Positions 33,909 through 46,617 are shown, numbered from the stretch's first letter. The stretch: DNA of 64,000 bases from Cubamyces lactineus (GCA_022376465.1 JACDTU010000031.1:62001-126000); one strand, 5' to 3'. Numbers and translations: made by a program. Notes: generated from the sequence alone by a model not told the origin.

Positions 33909-35072
33909 CCATACCGCAGAGGAGTTCAAGTCGGTACTTGTCGAGGACTGATTTAGCCCATGGTTCTTGTGCGAGGGGTGAGTCAGTCGTGCAGCAGGTG
34001 ATGGTCTTGAATGGCCATAGCAGGATTTGCCGAGCGCTAGGTTGCGGCCAAGTCGCCGTAGTTTTGAATGCAGTAGCGTAACAAGGCCTCATATAACGAG
34101 CAGCGTGCCCGACTTGCTAGGAGGAGGGCGCCGTAGTCGAGGCGCAGCATATCCACGGTCAAGCATCCGTGTGAAATATGCCCGCCCTGTGGGTCCAGGA
34201 AGCATTAGTGTGCGGCCATAAAGGCGTAAGTGCCTCATTAGAACCATGGCGTTGGCTTGGCCTTCCCAGCAGATGTGAAGGCTTTCAGAACGTGGGTCTT
34301 TTAGGGCCTGGTCATGAGTCATTTCTGCGGTATGCTGTGAGATAACTGGGGCCCCGACGGCTCAGCTTCACACTTTTGTATGTAAAGAGAAGGAGTGCAA
34401 AATCTCACGTAGATCATGGTTTGAAGTGTGCGTGGGGTGTAGCGCATGACAGGCTGCTAGAGCATTATGATAGACAGCACACGTTCGAGGTCACGTAAGT
34501 GCTGACTGGTGACTACGCGAGCAGATTTGACGAAGAGTTTTGAGGGCATGCAGAGGGCTCCGTGTAAGTACAGAGTCCATATGCAGTCCGGCGTTGACGT
34601 GGGCTAGATAGCAACTGTACGGGTGGATATGGAGGAGGTGGTGGTGGTTGACAATGAAGCTCGCGTCTCCCAAGCGTCTAAATGTGAAATCCACAAATCC
34701 GAACCATCCCAGCCTATTCCGGCAGTCCGGTTGCCTTTCCGAGCCTGATTAGCCTGACATTTGGCAGGAAGCTGTGCACGTCTGTGTTCGGCAGCCCCAG
34801 GTTCAACTTCTTCAACCCGAACGCCCGCCATGGCCAGGTGACAAAGCATTTGCAACGCACTCTGACTTTCTATCCACTTCTCCTTGATACCTGTTGCATC
34901 CAGGCGACATAGATTGGCTGGAGTTGAACGGCTAAGCCTGCCGACCTCGTAACAGTGACCCTCGGGATCCGCCACGAACCCCAGCGGTGCGTTGGCACGG
35001 GCGCAGAAGATATAGCGAAATGGCCTCGAGGTACGCATATAGATATCTCTATGAATATACGTATGTGCTCAA
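33909..35072. other. divergent intergenic region
   Basis: About 1.2 kb. The frame 34604-35038 (minus) has no motif and is not called. It presumably holds the promoters of glyoxal oxidase 1 and the plus gene at 35073. Confidence 0.5.
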
Positions 35073-36559
35073 ATGTCGACACACATAATACAATGGCTTT
35101 ATAGCAGCAAACGCAAGCTCGATGACTTGGCGGATTGGATGGATGAGTCCGCTGAAGAGTACATAGTGAAGCACCGCAGGACGGCTTCCGGATCCGACTT
35201 CTCCACGTACGACATCAAACATGCGCTTGACATGCCTCTAATGGTTGGAGAAACAGCGCCAGCGCCGATGCCACATCCACTTATGGGGCCACCTACCACA
35301 ACTATACAACCGCAGCAGCAGCAGCAGCCTAATCTCAGTGAAAATGATGATACCTCGGACCTTCGAGAGCTTCTCGACTTCAGCGGCCTGGACTCCCCGC
35401 GGACGATCTCGGAGCGCTTTAAAAGGATTGCGGCGGAACTCCTGCACAACCACCGGATCGAGATCGGGCGCGGGGGCAAGGCGGAGCAACTCGAGCTTCT
35501 CGAGGTCGAGTTCTACCTGTATAAGTCGGGCGCGCACGAGGACCCGTTTACGCACGCAAGCCCGGAGCAGAGCCAGTCGGGCAGATGGTGAGTATCGTTT
35601 GGCATTGTTTCGCGGAAAGCTAACTGTATGTCACTACTAGGTACTTCCATCGTCCACCTCGTCGCTCGAACGACCCCGCTGCTGCTGCGCCGGCGGGATA
35701 CAGAGGCGGAACACGGAAAGGGCTTGACTTGACAATTGGCCAGCCTCCTCCTCCACTGCCTGCTGCCACGCTCGTGTCGAGGTACTTCCCCGCTACTCAC
35801 AGCGTCGCAAGTACCTCTGCCAACGCAAGCATCGGAGAATCCACAGTGATCTTGAGAGGAGGCGTTCTTCTGCGTTCGGCGCGGCGCGTGAGCGACGGGA
35901 AGGTGATCACCGGCCCGTCCTTGCTCGTGGACGAGATCCTCCGGCTGAGCGGCGCGAGCGAGATCACAGAGCTCGTCGCTGTGAACTGGGACAGCGACAT
36001 CGCCGCGTTCCCTCCTCACGCCTCGGAGGCCACGCTCACCCAAACGCGCTCCTCCACCATGTGGCTCCGGCGCATCCACGACTCGCCTCCAGGCACCGCA
36101 TGCCCGCCATCGCCCCCGACCGAGACGCACCCGCGCATCTTCCGCTCCCCTCGCATCGGGCTCGACATCTCGCACCCGTCCATCCCGCCCGGGGCCGACG
36201 CAGCGTCGCACCCGCGCGTCGCGTTCGTCGCGCGGCCGTACCGGTTCTTCGTCCGCCCGCGGCTGCTCACCGCGAACGGGCGCGGGCAGACGTTCCTGGG
36301 CGTGCACGACGCGGTGTGTGCGCGCGGGTACTGCGCGGACGACGCGGAGCTCGTGGCGGAGCTTGTGCGGTTGGCGGGGGTGCAGAGCCCGACGGCGGGC
36401 AAGTATTTGGGCGCGCTGAGGGGCGGGGAGAGAGATGGCGAGATTGGGGAGTGGATCGGGCCGAGGGGGAAGACGGTGTTGTCGTCGGTGACGGCGTGGT
36501 TGAGGATGATGGGCACTCTGAGGAGGCTGGGGATCGCGGCTGCTCCTAGTTCAGGCTAA
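35073..36559 (+). CDS. conserved protein of unknown function (YRGGTRKGLDL family)
   Basis: Exons 35073-35587 and 35641-36559 join TG|G at W-Y-F-H. About 478 residues. The N-terminal 95 residues look disordered, with a short Gln run from (CAG)n at 35312-35328. The core starts at ERFKRIAAELLHNHRIEIGR and has EQLELLEVEFYLYKSG, GRWYFHRPPRRS, YRGGTRKGLDLTIG, ILRGGVLLRSARRV and GPSLLVDEILRLSG. It continues with MWLRRIH, RSPRIGLDIS, RPYRFFVRP, and ends SVTAWLRMMGTLRRLGIA. The RIGL and FxVRPRL pieces are faintly reminiscent of 3-methyladenine DNA glycosylases, too weak for a call. Neither cysteine pairs nor a membrane helix is seen. Confidence 0.78.
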
Positions 36560-37109
36560 GCGTCCGTATCCTCCTTAGACTCACCTCGGGTTTGCGCTGG
36601 ATGCGAGGATATTGGCCATAGGATGAGAGGTGGGCATCTTCGTTTTGTCGTGAGCAACTTCTGGTACATTATAATGCGAGTCTAAACGTGAGTGTGTGTA
36701 TGCGGCGTGGTATCGTGGCGTGTCGTAGGGTGGCGCGTGCGCAGGATCGCGACGCGTGCGTATGTACATGAAGGGGAAATCACTAGTCTCTAATCTAGAT
36801 CTAGCACGGCTACGCTACAATAGTAGGAGTAATTTTGTGTGGATGTGTGTCTATCGGGAACTCGAATAATTTACCTGGGCCCCGATTAGAGATGTCGTGT
36901 TCCGTCTCGTTTCGCGTTAATGTCTTCGACCCGATGAACGTAGCATAAGCGTACAAGACGGGGAAGATGACCAAGAGGGAGGGAAGAGAAGGGATTTGGG
37001 GGGGAAGGGAAGGGGTCCAGCCGCTCAACCCTAGCAGCAGAGGAGCGTGCCGAACTCTCGATTTCGGTGTCCCAAGACGGCCCACAGCAGGCAAACGGAC
37101 CGCCGTACA
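36560..37109. other. intergenic between convergent genes
   Basis: 3' regions of the 35073 gene and the permease. No gene supported. Confidence 0.5.
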
Positions 37110-39583
37110 TCATGCAACGTACCGGCCGACCTTGCGAAGCATCACCTTGGTGCGCTTCCCCGCCGCGAGGTCCTCCGCGTCGCGCTTCTCGCGCGCCTCC
37201 GCCTCCTGCGCGCGCAGCTTCTCGCCGCCGCCCGGCTGCCAGACCGCGTCGGTGTCGAGGTCGACCTCGAGGAGGGGCACGAGGTGCGTCGTCTGGCCGA
37301 GCCAGAAGCGCTCGTAGATCCAGTAGCCGATGTAGCACGCGATGTAGACGACGAGGCCGATGTACGTCGCGACGATGTTCTGCGGGCTGAACGGCTGCTG
37401 CACGACGGACGAGTAGCCCTGCGCGGCGAACATGAGGATCGAGAGCACGACCGTCGCGATGGGCAGGATCGGGAAGATCGGCTGGCGGTAGGGCAGGTCG
37501 GAGAGCGAGCGGCCTTGTGCGCGCCAGGCGGCGCGGAAGCGGAGGGAGATGACGCCGATGGTGCCCCAGACGAGGAGCGAGGAGATGCCGGTGAGGTCGA
37601 GCAGCCATGTGAAGACGACGCCCTCGCCCCAGATGGTGGTCAGGAACGTGACGAATGAGACGGCGAGCGAGAGCCTGTTGAGTGAGGTCAGTTGGTAAGC
37701 GTTTCTGGGAAGAGGGAGGGTGGAAGGCGGATATGAAACTTACAGAAGGGCAGGGACGGGGACGCCGCGACTGTTCACCCAGCCGAATATGCGGGGGGCG
37801 TGGCCCGCGCGGGCCATGGAGAGCAGCATGCGAGAGCTGGCGTAGAAGCAGGAGTTCGTCGCGGACAGCACGGCGGTGAGCAGCACGGCATTGATCACAT
37901 GGGCGGCCGCGCCGAACCCGGCTCGCTGGAAGACGACGGTAACGGGGGATGCGGCGACGTTGGAACCTTTGTGACCGCAAGGTCAGCTTCGTGAAGAGGA
38001 AGGAATGGAAGGACGTCAAGTGAGATACGCACTAGTTGCGGAGCTGAGCAGGGTCGGGTCTTGGTAGTTGATGTTCAGGCCAATCGTCAGGATGGTGAGA
38101 ATGTAGAAGATGACGATGCGGAAGAAGGTGGCACGGATGGCACGGGGAACAGACTTGTGTGGGCTTGCGCTCTCGCCTGCGGCAAGCGAGACGAGCTCGA
38201 CGCCTCCGTACGAGTAGAATGCATAGACGAATGTCTGTGCGAACGCGCTAAAGCCGCCTACAAACGCCTGTCCGTTCCGGAAGTTCGCAAGACCCTATAT
38301 TGCGGCACGTTCCCAAGTGTTGATTGAGCGGGGAGAAGGTTCGCGGGGTCCCGGTAAGCATGAGAGATTTAGAGGTCGGCGGCACGAGGGACTTACCGGG
38401 CCAGCGCGTCCGTGGACGCCGCCCCAGTCGTAGATGAGGCCGACGAAGATGAATACAATGATCATGAGGACCTTGATCATGGCAAACCAGTATTCAGACT
38501 CGCCTGGGGAAGCAGGGCGTGAGTACGCAGCACACGGGAGGGTGGGAGTATGTGGGGATTGCCGTACCGTACACGCGCACGTGAATGAGCTGCATGGCGA
38601 AGATAGGCGTTACGATGATAAGAGCCCATTCCCATGCTGTGATTCGGGGGTCCCAGAACTAGAGCAGGAGAGGAGTGAGCGAAAGGACAACAGTGGGTGA
38701 AGGGTGGTATTTACCTGGAGGATGACGGCAGCAGCGGTCAACTCGCTCGCTACGGTATATTCATGAGTACCAATCCGTTCGGAGGAGTGATCGCGGTGAA
38801 CGCACGTATAGATAAACTCCTGCAAAGCAGGTAGAATTCGGTGTGAGTGGAGTTGACTAAAAGGGGGTTTTGTGGATGTGCACACACCATTGTAACCAAT
38901 AGTTCCAGCCTGGGTGACCACGGTCAGCACGAAAATAGCATATACATAGGCATATAACATACCTAATGTGAAGCCTAGTGCTGGAGAAAAGAAGCGAGTC
39001 CCAAAGACGGCGAAGGTTCCTGAGACGGGTATATAGGCGGCCATCTCGCCTCTGGGGATGATGGTGAGGATGTGGGTATATGCATCGTGAATATGTGGCT
39101 TACAATGAGATGACGACGGCATAGCAGAAAATGCCGACGATAAAGTATGAGAAGAGGGCACTTGCGGGACCTGCTGTGGCTATGGCCTAGAGAGTGCTTG
39201 TTAGGACGGATGGGCGACCGTGCGTACGACATGGACCTACAGATCCTGCGCTAAGAAAGATTCCTGTGCCTATTGTACCGCCGATGGCTGTCAGAGCGCG
39301 CGGGCGCCGAGTGTGAGCTGTGTGGCCTGACGATGCATGAAGACATATGACGCGCACCGATCATGGTAAGGTGCCTGCTCTTCATAGCACGCTTGGTCTC
39401 ATTCTGCTCGCTCGCGTTGCCTACGAGGATGCGCTTCCACATGGGCAGCTTGGGTGCACTGTGGACAGACTGGGCATCGACGGGGACGGGGGCCTTTTCC
39501 AGGTTGACATCTGAGAGGTCCTTTGCTTCGATGGCTGAAGACCATGATGTAGATGCGTTTGGAGAAATCTCAGTGACGGTCAT
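37110..39583 (-). CDS. amino-acid permease (YAT/APC family)
   Basis: Plasma-membrane proton/amino-acid symporter. Start ATG 39583-39581 (MTVTEISPN). The N-terminus carries LKSRHLTMI-like KSRHLTMIG, then the first helix GTIGTGIFLSAG, EMAAYIPVSGTFAVFGTRFF and FTLGWNYW. ELTAAAVILQFWDPR, FAMIKVLMIIVFIFVGLIYD and FYSYGGVELVSLAAGES follow, then SPHKSVPRAIRATFFRIVIF. Later parts are CFYASSRMLLSMARAGHAPR, NSRGVPVPALL, FTWLLDLTGISSLLVWG, ending in a cytosolic basic helix (EKLRAQEAEAREKRDAEDLA). Twelve helices are expected, in about nine exons. Shares a 652-base upstream region with the Zn2Cys6 regulator at 40236, which might control it (inference). Confidence 0.92.
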
Positions 39584-40235
39584 GTCGAGCACGACTTGAG
39601 CCGGCGGCAAGGGGAGGGGGTGGATGGGGAGAGGGATGGGGAAGAGAAGAGAGGTGGAGGGGGGAGAACGAAAAGAAAAGGAATCACGCAAAGATGACTA
39701 GAAGTCGTCTGAACCATACAACCCAGGCCAGAGCGACTGGCGATATCTCTCTTTCTGTGCAATTTGTCGGCTGAACTTGTATGAACCGGCGCCTCCGATG
39801 TCCTGCTCCAATGAATGAGCGCGATCGAGATTTGCCCGACCCTCCCTGCCCGCGGTGCCAGTCCGTCTCCGGGGTCCCTGCAGCGCTCCGGTGGCAGTGT
39901 CCGTGGTCTCTGGCGGGGCGTCGGGGGATGCCGCGAGGGAGGGGACGGAGGAGGATCGGAGAGTTCGGGGCGGAGGGCCGACCGACGCCCGCCTGTCGCG
40001 TCTCGTCCATATCCTCTTCCTCTTCCTCATTTCCATTTCCATCCTCCCAATCGCAGCTCAGTGCGGGGAAAACAAAGTCATGCTCCTCTCCCTCCTCCTC
40101 CATCATCCCTTCTGAACTCATCCCTCCACTCGTCCCTCTCTCCCCTATCATCCCCGGACGCTGATCTGGTCTTGTTATCTTTCCGCTCCTTCTCCGTCGG
40201 AACCTCTTCCATCCCCTCTCTCCCACACCTCCCCC
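39584..40235. promoter_or_regulatory. shared divergent promoter region
   Basis: 652 bases between permease (minus) and Zn2Cys6 regulator (plus), with pyrimidine-rich blocks (39600-39680 on the minus strand; 40085-40235 on the plus strand) that are common near fungal transcription starts. No clear TATA box. Confidence 0.5.
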
Positions 40236-43200
40236 ATGAAGGACGGCAAGCAACGCGCGAGACCCGACGGCTCCATCGTCCCATCAGGGCGCGGCACCTA
40301 TGCAAAACAAGCCTGCAGCCATTGTAGGAAAAGGTGCCTCTCATCTCTTTATCTCATCCTACCACCATCCTCACTCCTCTGCAGGAAAAGTAAATGCGAC
40401 GGTAGGACTCCTGTATGTGGGCCCTGTGAAAAGGCGGGTCGTGCTTCAGAGGTATGTCCTCGCTCCCGCGTCTCAGACAAATGCAGCTAAGTGGGTCTAT
40501 CCATCTCGTCTCCCTCTCCTATCGCTCCGGTATGTGCTCCGTATGACTCCATTCATCTTCTATCCCTGGCACTCTGGGCTCTCTCTACGGCTTTGCTTGG
40601 GGACTCGTACGCTTCCTAGTGCACCTGGGGAAAAGAAACAGCAAAGAAAGCCCGCACTCAGCAACACTTTGAATCTCTCGAGAACTACATTCGCGCCCTA
40701 GAGGCAAAGGTCAAAGATCTTCAGGCCGATCTCGAGTACTGCAGGCGAAACCATGGCGGTCCTGCTTCCTCTAGCTCTACAGATGCCCCTGGTGCTTCGT
40801 CTGAGTCATCCGCACGCCCGGAGATCACTACGAATCGAAACAACTCGGACGAGAATGTAAACGACGATGGCGGCAGTTCGAATAACGAGTCCGACATTGA
40901 CCACCTTATATCGCCTACCAGACACCTTGTGGTATGTAGTCATTCCATCTTTCCCGGCCTTTCCTTCCCTTTTCCTGCGCTTGGATACGGCGATGGCCTC
41001 GGGATGCTACAAGCTCTCTGTCAGACCATGGTCCGCAATTGGCCGCTCGTGCGTTATGGCATACCAGCTTCCGCAGTGTTGCCATCAGCCGCGCTATCCG
41101 TGAAGTTGGATCCAGGTCCTGGAGGCACACAGACTGGCATACGTCTTCTAGTGCCGTCAAAATGAGCGATACTACTTGGATGATTCGAAGACATACTGAG
41201 AATATGAAGAGCATGTACTCAGTATGTCTTCAGCATCTAATTCTGGACCCTCGCAGAATGACCGCGGTGCGCCGTATGCTCACGGCCTAAAGGTCGTGTA
41301 TTCATTCGCTGGTAAGTAATTATGGCTCGTGGTTGCCCATTACGTGGCTTCTACTCTTAGCCTTGCGACCCTTGTGCCCTCTGACCGGTCGAGCGATAAT
41401 ACGCACGTCGGGCTATTCCTCCTTGTACGTCTCAATTCCCTTTGGTGCGCCTTGGTGCGCTCGCTCTGGAGCCTAGACTTCAGCGTCCTTTTCAGAGCGT
41501 AGATCGGCTCCCTTCTGACCGATTCCTCCATTCGTTCCCACACGAACATCCCCGCTGACCGCTGAACGCCACCTATAGCTACAAGATAACGATCTGGAAT
41601 ACCACGGTCCCACCTCAGTCTTCCGGCTCGCCCCACAGCGGGGCTCGCCCTCCGTCAGCGAAGCGAAGGCCTCCGCCTCCCCAGAACCTGCGCCCGCGAC
41701 GGTGCCCGGCACCACCTACTTTGACTGGTCGCGGCATCTCCCGCCGGAGGTCCCGCTCACGCGCGCGGAGCACGACCGCCTCCTCGAGATCCTGCTCAAG
41801 TTTTTCGCCGCGTGGGGCCTGCGCATCGTCCCCGAGCTCTTCCTGCGGGACATGCACCGCGCGCTGACCGCACCCCCGAGCGCGCCCCCGCTCAAGTCCG
41901 CGCACTACAGCCCGATGCTGCACAACGCGGTGCTCGCGCTCGCGACGGCGTACACGGACGACCCGCTGATCAAGGACATGCGCTACCGGCGGCTGTTCGC
42001 GCGCAAGGCGAAGAGCTACATCGAGGCCGAGTGCCAGCGCCCGACGATCCCGCTCATCACCGCGCTGGGCGTGCTCGCGGCGTTCCATTCTGCGGCGGGG
42101 GAGCAGAGTTTGGGCTATCTCTACTTTGGTATGTCTATCTCCGCGCTGCGTCGGCTGGCGTCGTGCTAACACCACACAGGTATGGCTGGCCGTATGAGCC
42201 AGGCTCGTGAGTAACATTCCAGAGTTTGAGTGTAGGAAGTAGTCCCTGATGGATTCTGCACAGTGGGCCTGAATATCGACTGCTCGCCGTGGGTCAAGTC
42301 CGGGCTGATCACGCACGAAGACATGCTAGACCGGAACTGGGCGTACTGGGCGACGTTCTCGCAGGACGTGCTCTGGTCGCTGTACGTCGGGCGCGAGTGC
42401 TGCGTGCTGCCGCCGCGCAAGGACCGGCAGATCCCGCTGCCGTGGGTCGGGAGCGAGATCGACCAGGCGCCGTGGTACTGGGCGCCGTGCAAGATGCCGC
42501 CGCAGCCGAGCCATGTTGTGCGCACGTTTGAGAAGACGTGCGAGTTGATGTTGATTGCGAGGCGGATTATGGACTTTGTGTGAGTCGTCGGTGTCCTTTG
42601 AAGAGAAGCAGTGTCGGTAGAATGACGATGCTAACGGGTAATGGGTTTGCTAGCAATAGCTTGGGTCCTGGGTCGCGGCGTGAAGGCGCGCTGCAGATTG
42701 TCAGCGAGATGGAGTAAGTTGTCTTTGTATCTTCTGAGGGGGAGAAGCCCTGGCTGACCGACCGTTTATAGCATCCAACTTAACAACTGGAAAGACTCGC
42801 TTTCACCTGAAGTCGACTTGACAGCCGCGAGTCGGCCGAACGCACTGCCACACCGACTTATGCTTCATCTTACATATTGGTGGCTTTTGCTCCTGCTCCA
42901 CCGACCGTTCTACCGGCGGTCGAAGTCGTCGAGCGGATCAGGCCCCGACATTGATCATGTCAAGGTAAGTCAAACATTGTCTTTCTCATTCTCAGCAGAC
43001 GCCCAACGTCTCTTCGCAGCTGTGCAACCGCGCAGGAGACAACATCATGCTCCTCCTCGGGATCTGGAACGACAAGTACTCGGTGCGGTACCTCCCGATC
43101 ACGCTCATGCAGGTCATCTTCTGCGCCGGCACATCCTTCATCCTCTCCGCGGTGCAGGCAACGTCTGGCCCACGCCTCGGCCGCGTCGCGCTCACGAGCG

Positions 43201-44252
43201 CGCTCTCCCAGGCGGAGCAGTGCATCCGCTACCTACTCATTTGTGGGAAGTCATTCGACTGCGCGAACCACGTCGCGAGCATCCTCTCGACCGTGCTGCA
43301 CGAGCAGCTCAAGCCCCGCCTCCTGCTACGCACGCTCGAGCCGAAGGACCTTCTCCCTCCTAACCCTCTGTCAGACCAACAGCATCAACAGCAACAGGGG
43401 CAGCAACAGGGGCAGCAACAGCAAGGGCAGAATGACTACTCGCAGTACGGCGGGGGTGCGCCCGGGGCGAACATGCAACCGGACACGGAGATCCTAAACT
43501 TGGACACGACGATCCACAACCTCGACACGCTCCGGGACCAGTGCCGGTACACCGTGTCGATGTCGACCACCGCGTCCACATCCTCGTCCTCGTCCGAGTG
43601 GCATTCTCCCGACGGCTTCACGCTCCCTCCCATCTCCCCCACCGCCTCCGTCTCCAATGCTGTGCCCGGCCCGTCCGTCCAGAGCGCCCGCTCTCCATTA
43701 GGCGGCGGGAGCGCCCTCGGGCTCGGGGGCGCTGGACTTGGTGTCGGTACGACGGGGGCGAACGGCCCCGGGGGCGCGCTGGGCTTCAACATGGGCACGG
43801 CGGCGCTGAGCGGGATGCCCGAGGACGTCGAGATGGACTTTGGCCTGACGGGCATGGACCTGGGCATCATGGGCGGCCAGCCGCTGTCGAACCGGCCGTA
43901 CATGGCGTTTGGGATCCCGGAGCTGCCTGTGCCTATGGCGATCAGCGGCAGCGGGGGTGCTGGTGCTGGTGCTGGAGGTGCTGGGGGAGGCGCGGGGGAC
44001 ACGGGGTATGCGGATATCGACGCGCCTCCGGTGCAGTATATGCATTCCCAACAGCAGCAGCAGCAGCAGCAGCGGTCTGCACAGCAGGGACAGAGTAGGA
44101 TACCGACGACGGTCGGCGCGCTGGGCCAGTCAATGCCGCTCGACTTCAGCGCGGAGGAGCTCGCGGTCATGGACCAGATCCTGCGGCAGCAGTTTAACCA
44201 GGGCATGGACTACCGCATGGGCGGGCCGAGCCGGTATGGGGAGCGGATGTAG
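40236..44252 (+). CDS. Zn2Cys6 fungal transcription factor
   Basis: Nuclear regulator. Start ATG 40236. The binuclear cluster is split over three exons: ACSHCRKR | KSKCDGRTPVCGPCEKAGRA (then SE) | CTWGKETAKK (exon from 40620), giving all six Cys. A coiled coil follows (FESLENYIRALEAKVKDLQA). A 645-base intron (about 40932-41576) then precedes LQDNDLEYHGPTSVFRL. The fungal-specific TF domain covers YSPMLHNAVLALATAYTDDP, ITALGVLAAFHSAAGEQSLG and WAYWATFSQDVLWSLYVGRE. The region LMLHLTYWWLLLLLHRPFYR leads on to IRYLLICGKSFDCANHVASI. The C-terminus has Gln-rich, Ser-rich and Gly-rich stretches, as in activation domains. The EYHGPTS motif and layout resemble NirA-type regulators, but the target is unknown. 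Confidence 0.9.
40932..41576 (+). other. unusually long intron in the Zn2Cys6 gene
   Basis: Donor GTATGTAG after HLV and acceptor CTATAG before LQDND. At about 645 bases it is roughly ten times the usual intron in this window. The frames inside (for example 41039-41290) have no recognised motif. Confidence 0.5.
43379..43431 (+). repeat. Gln-coding minisatellite
   Basis: CAACAG / GGGCAGCAA units repeat inside the regulator gene and code a Gln/Gly run (QHQQQQGQQQGQQQQGQ). Length changes by multiples of three would keep the frame. Confidence 0.7.
44050..44073 (+). repeat. (CAG)n microsatellite
   Basis: Eight or so CAG/CAA units in the regulator's C-terminal part, coding for eight Gln. Likely length-variable. 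Confidence 0.7.
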
Positions 44253-44622
44253 CAGAGTAGAGGCGGAGCGAGGGTAGAAGGAGGAGGAAAGGTGGACCAA
44301 CGTTTCTGATCGGCTCTTTGTGTGTCTTATCGTTCTATTATACGGCGGGGGAAGTGTTTCTTGGTATAGCCAGCAGTGTACCGCTTATGTATTGTAGAAT
44401 ATAATCCGACGTGTGTGCTCCAACGACTTACTCGGACGCGTCCGCCTGCGGAGATTGCTTGCACTGTGCGAAGAGAGAAGCATAACAAGCGATAGCATTG
44501 CGATTTCGAAAGCATACACACATAGAGCGGTCCACATACTGGTAACTGCAATAGAATAGGCTGGTTCAGACATATCGAATCACGTCGGCACATTCGTTCT
44601 CTGATTCCCGTAGTAGAGACGT
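44253..44622. other. convergent 3' spacer
   Basis: 3' regions of the regulator and Cdc14. No gene supported. Confidence 0.5.
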
Positions 44623-46617
44623 CTAGCTCAACCCCCAGATCCCGGCTTTGCGCACTCCTTCCACCAGGGCGTCGACGTTGCCGAGCATGCTCCCGAGGAT
44701 CTCCTTCTTTTCCTCCATCGTCCGCGGGCCCTTCTTCGCGCTGCCTGTTGGTGTGCTCGCGCTCCTCGGGCCCATCTTGAGGTTTGGCGTAGACTCTAGG
44801 CCGGACATTCGCATGGGGGACTCGGTGACGACGTCTGCGAGGCTTTGCGTGCGCCGATGGAGCTTGGACGGCATCTTAGGTGCCTGCACGTCCCTGCCTT
44901 TGCCCTTGCTGTCCTCGCCACTTCTGCGAGGCGTGGACGTATGGGAGTCATCGACGCTCGCAAACGACGATGTCGAAGACATGGATGACGTCGAGGAGAC
45001 CGAGTAGCCCCGCGTATGCGTGCTGGGGCGGGCTCGGGGCATGCTTACCGCTACGTTGCTGCTGGCGGCTTCTTCGCTCTCGGTCTCCTCCGACGAGAGC
45101 ACATCCATCGGTGTACGTAGCTTTGTACCGACGTTGGTGCGCTCGCGCAATTTCGGGCGCAAACCGCTAGGACGATGTCCTAGATGTGATATCTCGGGTT
45201 TCTTGGGGCTAAGCGGAACATAGTCTACCTCCTTCTTGAGCATGACCAACGAGCGAGGCTGTCCACGACCGAGAGCATTGATAGCATTGATACCAGAGGG
45301 GGGAGTGACTGTCCGTTGTGACGGAACAAGCCCAGGTATAACCTGTTTGGGTAGTAGCGGCGGTAGAAGTTGCTGAGCGTTATCGGTATTGGTGGGTTCC
45401 GCATTGCGAGAAGATGCCAATTCATGGAGAGAACGCGAAGTTGCGGCAGTAGAAGTAGATGAGACTGAGAATGCTGAAGAGGCAGATGAAGATCGAGACG
45501 ATGCTGCAGTAGTGTAGGAGGCATCTGAGCTAACTGAAATAGAGGGGTATGATCGATGAGGGGGCGCCGCGCTTGGTGTCGGAGTTGATTCAGGAGTTGA
45601 CACAGTGGATGCTGAGAAATTATCCGAAACACTGGTTGTTTCGTCCAAGAGATAAAAGTAGAGGAATTCGAGGCATTTCATCCTACCAAACGGTATGCAT
45701 GAAGTCAGGTATGTGAAAATCGATCAATGGACATACCTGACTTCCCGAGGGGTGCCAGCTCTTTTCAGAATCTTGACGACAACTTGAACGCCGCTCAAGT
45801 CTTCGAATACGCGGAGAGCAGGGACCGAGTCCACAAGAATACACAGCAAGGTGTCAATTACGACCGAGGCGAGCGGAATCTCCGTCGCCTTTGGAGGTTG
45901 GAAGGAAGAGGCGCCAGCTTTAGGCGAAGTAGGTGTACTTGAGGATGGGGTGGAATTGGAGTTGAGGTGGCGTGAAACCAAGAGGAGATCCAGAAGTACC
46001 TAATGTGCGTAGATTGTCATTATATGCAATGCGGCACTGTATGGCTGGGGTTACTTACCTCTAACGAATATCTTCGACCAAGATATTGTTTACTAGGTTT
46101 ATGAGTCAAGGCAACGCCCTGGATGAGCGCCATAGCCCGAGAAAGCTGACCAGCCAGAATCGCCGCTTCAGACTTCTTGTCTCCTGCTCTTTGTCAGTAA
46201 CAAGAAGGACCCAAATTCAATCACGACTTACGATCGGCTGAGCCTTTGTTCAGTAGCCCTTCCAGCTGGAGCGAGGAGACTGCTGTCCAAGCGATGAGGC
46301 GCGACGACACTGACCGCACAGGCTGAGCAACTTGATACTGTTGAACAAACCAATACACATACCATTGCATTGGAACGTGTCTTGTAGCGCATTAAAGTAG
46401 GTCGACAGCCCTTCCGCCCGTGGATCACACGTCTCGGCGAGAACGTGTTCGATTGCCACTAACGCGTCACCCTTGTCTGCGAGCGATGTGCGACTGGAAA
46501 CCAGCTACGCATCGTTAACACCGCGCTGTGCGGACTTGACAGTATTCTCACATCATCTAGAGCATCTTGCAAGATGTCATGCATAGGCGCAATGTTGGCG
46601 TCAGAGATGGAGTCCAT
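44623..46617 (-). CDS. CDC14: Cdc14-type septation initiation network protein
   Basis: Orthologue of the fission-yeast SIN protein Cdc14, partner of the Sid1 kinase at the spindle pole body (not the Cdc14 phosphatase). Start ATG 46617-46615 (MDSISDANIAPMHDILQDAL). Exons then give SSRTSLADKGDALVAIEHVL, SRLIAWTAVSSLQLEGLLNK, EAAILAGQLSRAMALIQGVA and LGRRYSLEVLLDLLLVSRHL. VVIDTLLCILVDSVPALRVF, GVQVVVKILKRAGTPREVRM and KCLEFLYFYLLDE complete the ARM-like Cdc14 domain. The last exon (to 44623) is a long Ser-rich tail with KLRERTNV and ends EKKEILGSMLGNVDALVEGV-RKAGIWGLS*, a conserved C-terminal helix. Confidence 0.88.

Noticed and set aside
34604..35038. 144-residue minus frame
   Set aside because: No similarity that I recognise; lies in a divergent promoter region.
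36061..36549. long Arg/Ala-rich overlapping frames over 35.5-36.5 kb and 37-38 kb
   Set aside because: Shadow frames of GC-rich coding exons of the 35073 gene and of the permease.
40234..40500. Zn2Cys6 cluster missing its sixth Cys (regulator dead)
   Set aside because: With the second intron taken to 40619, the next exon begins CTWG and supplies the sixth Cys, so the cluster is complete.
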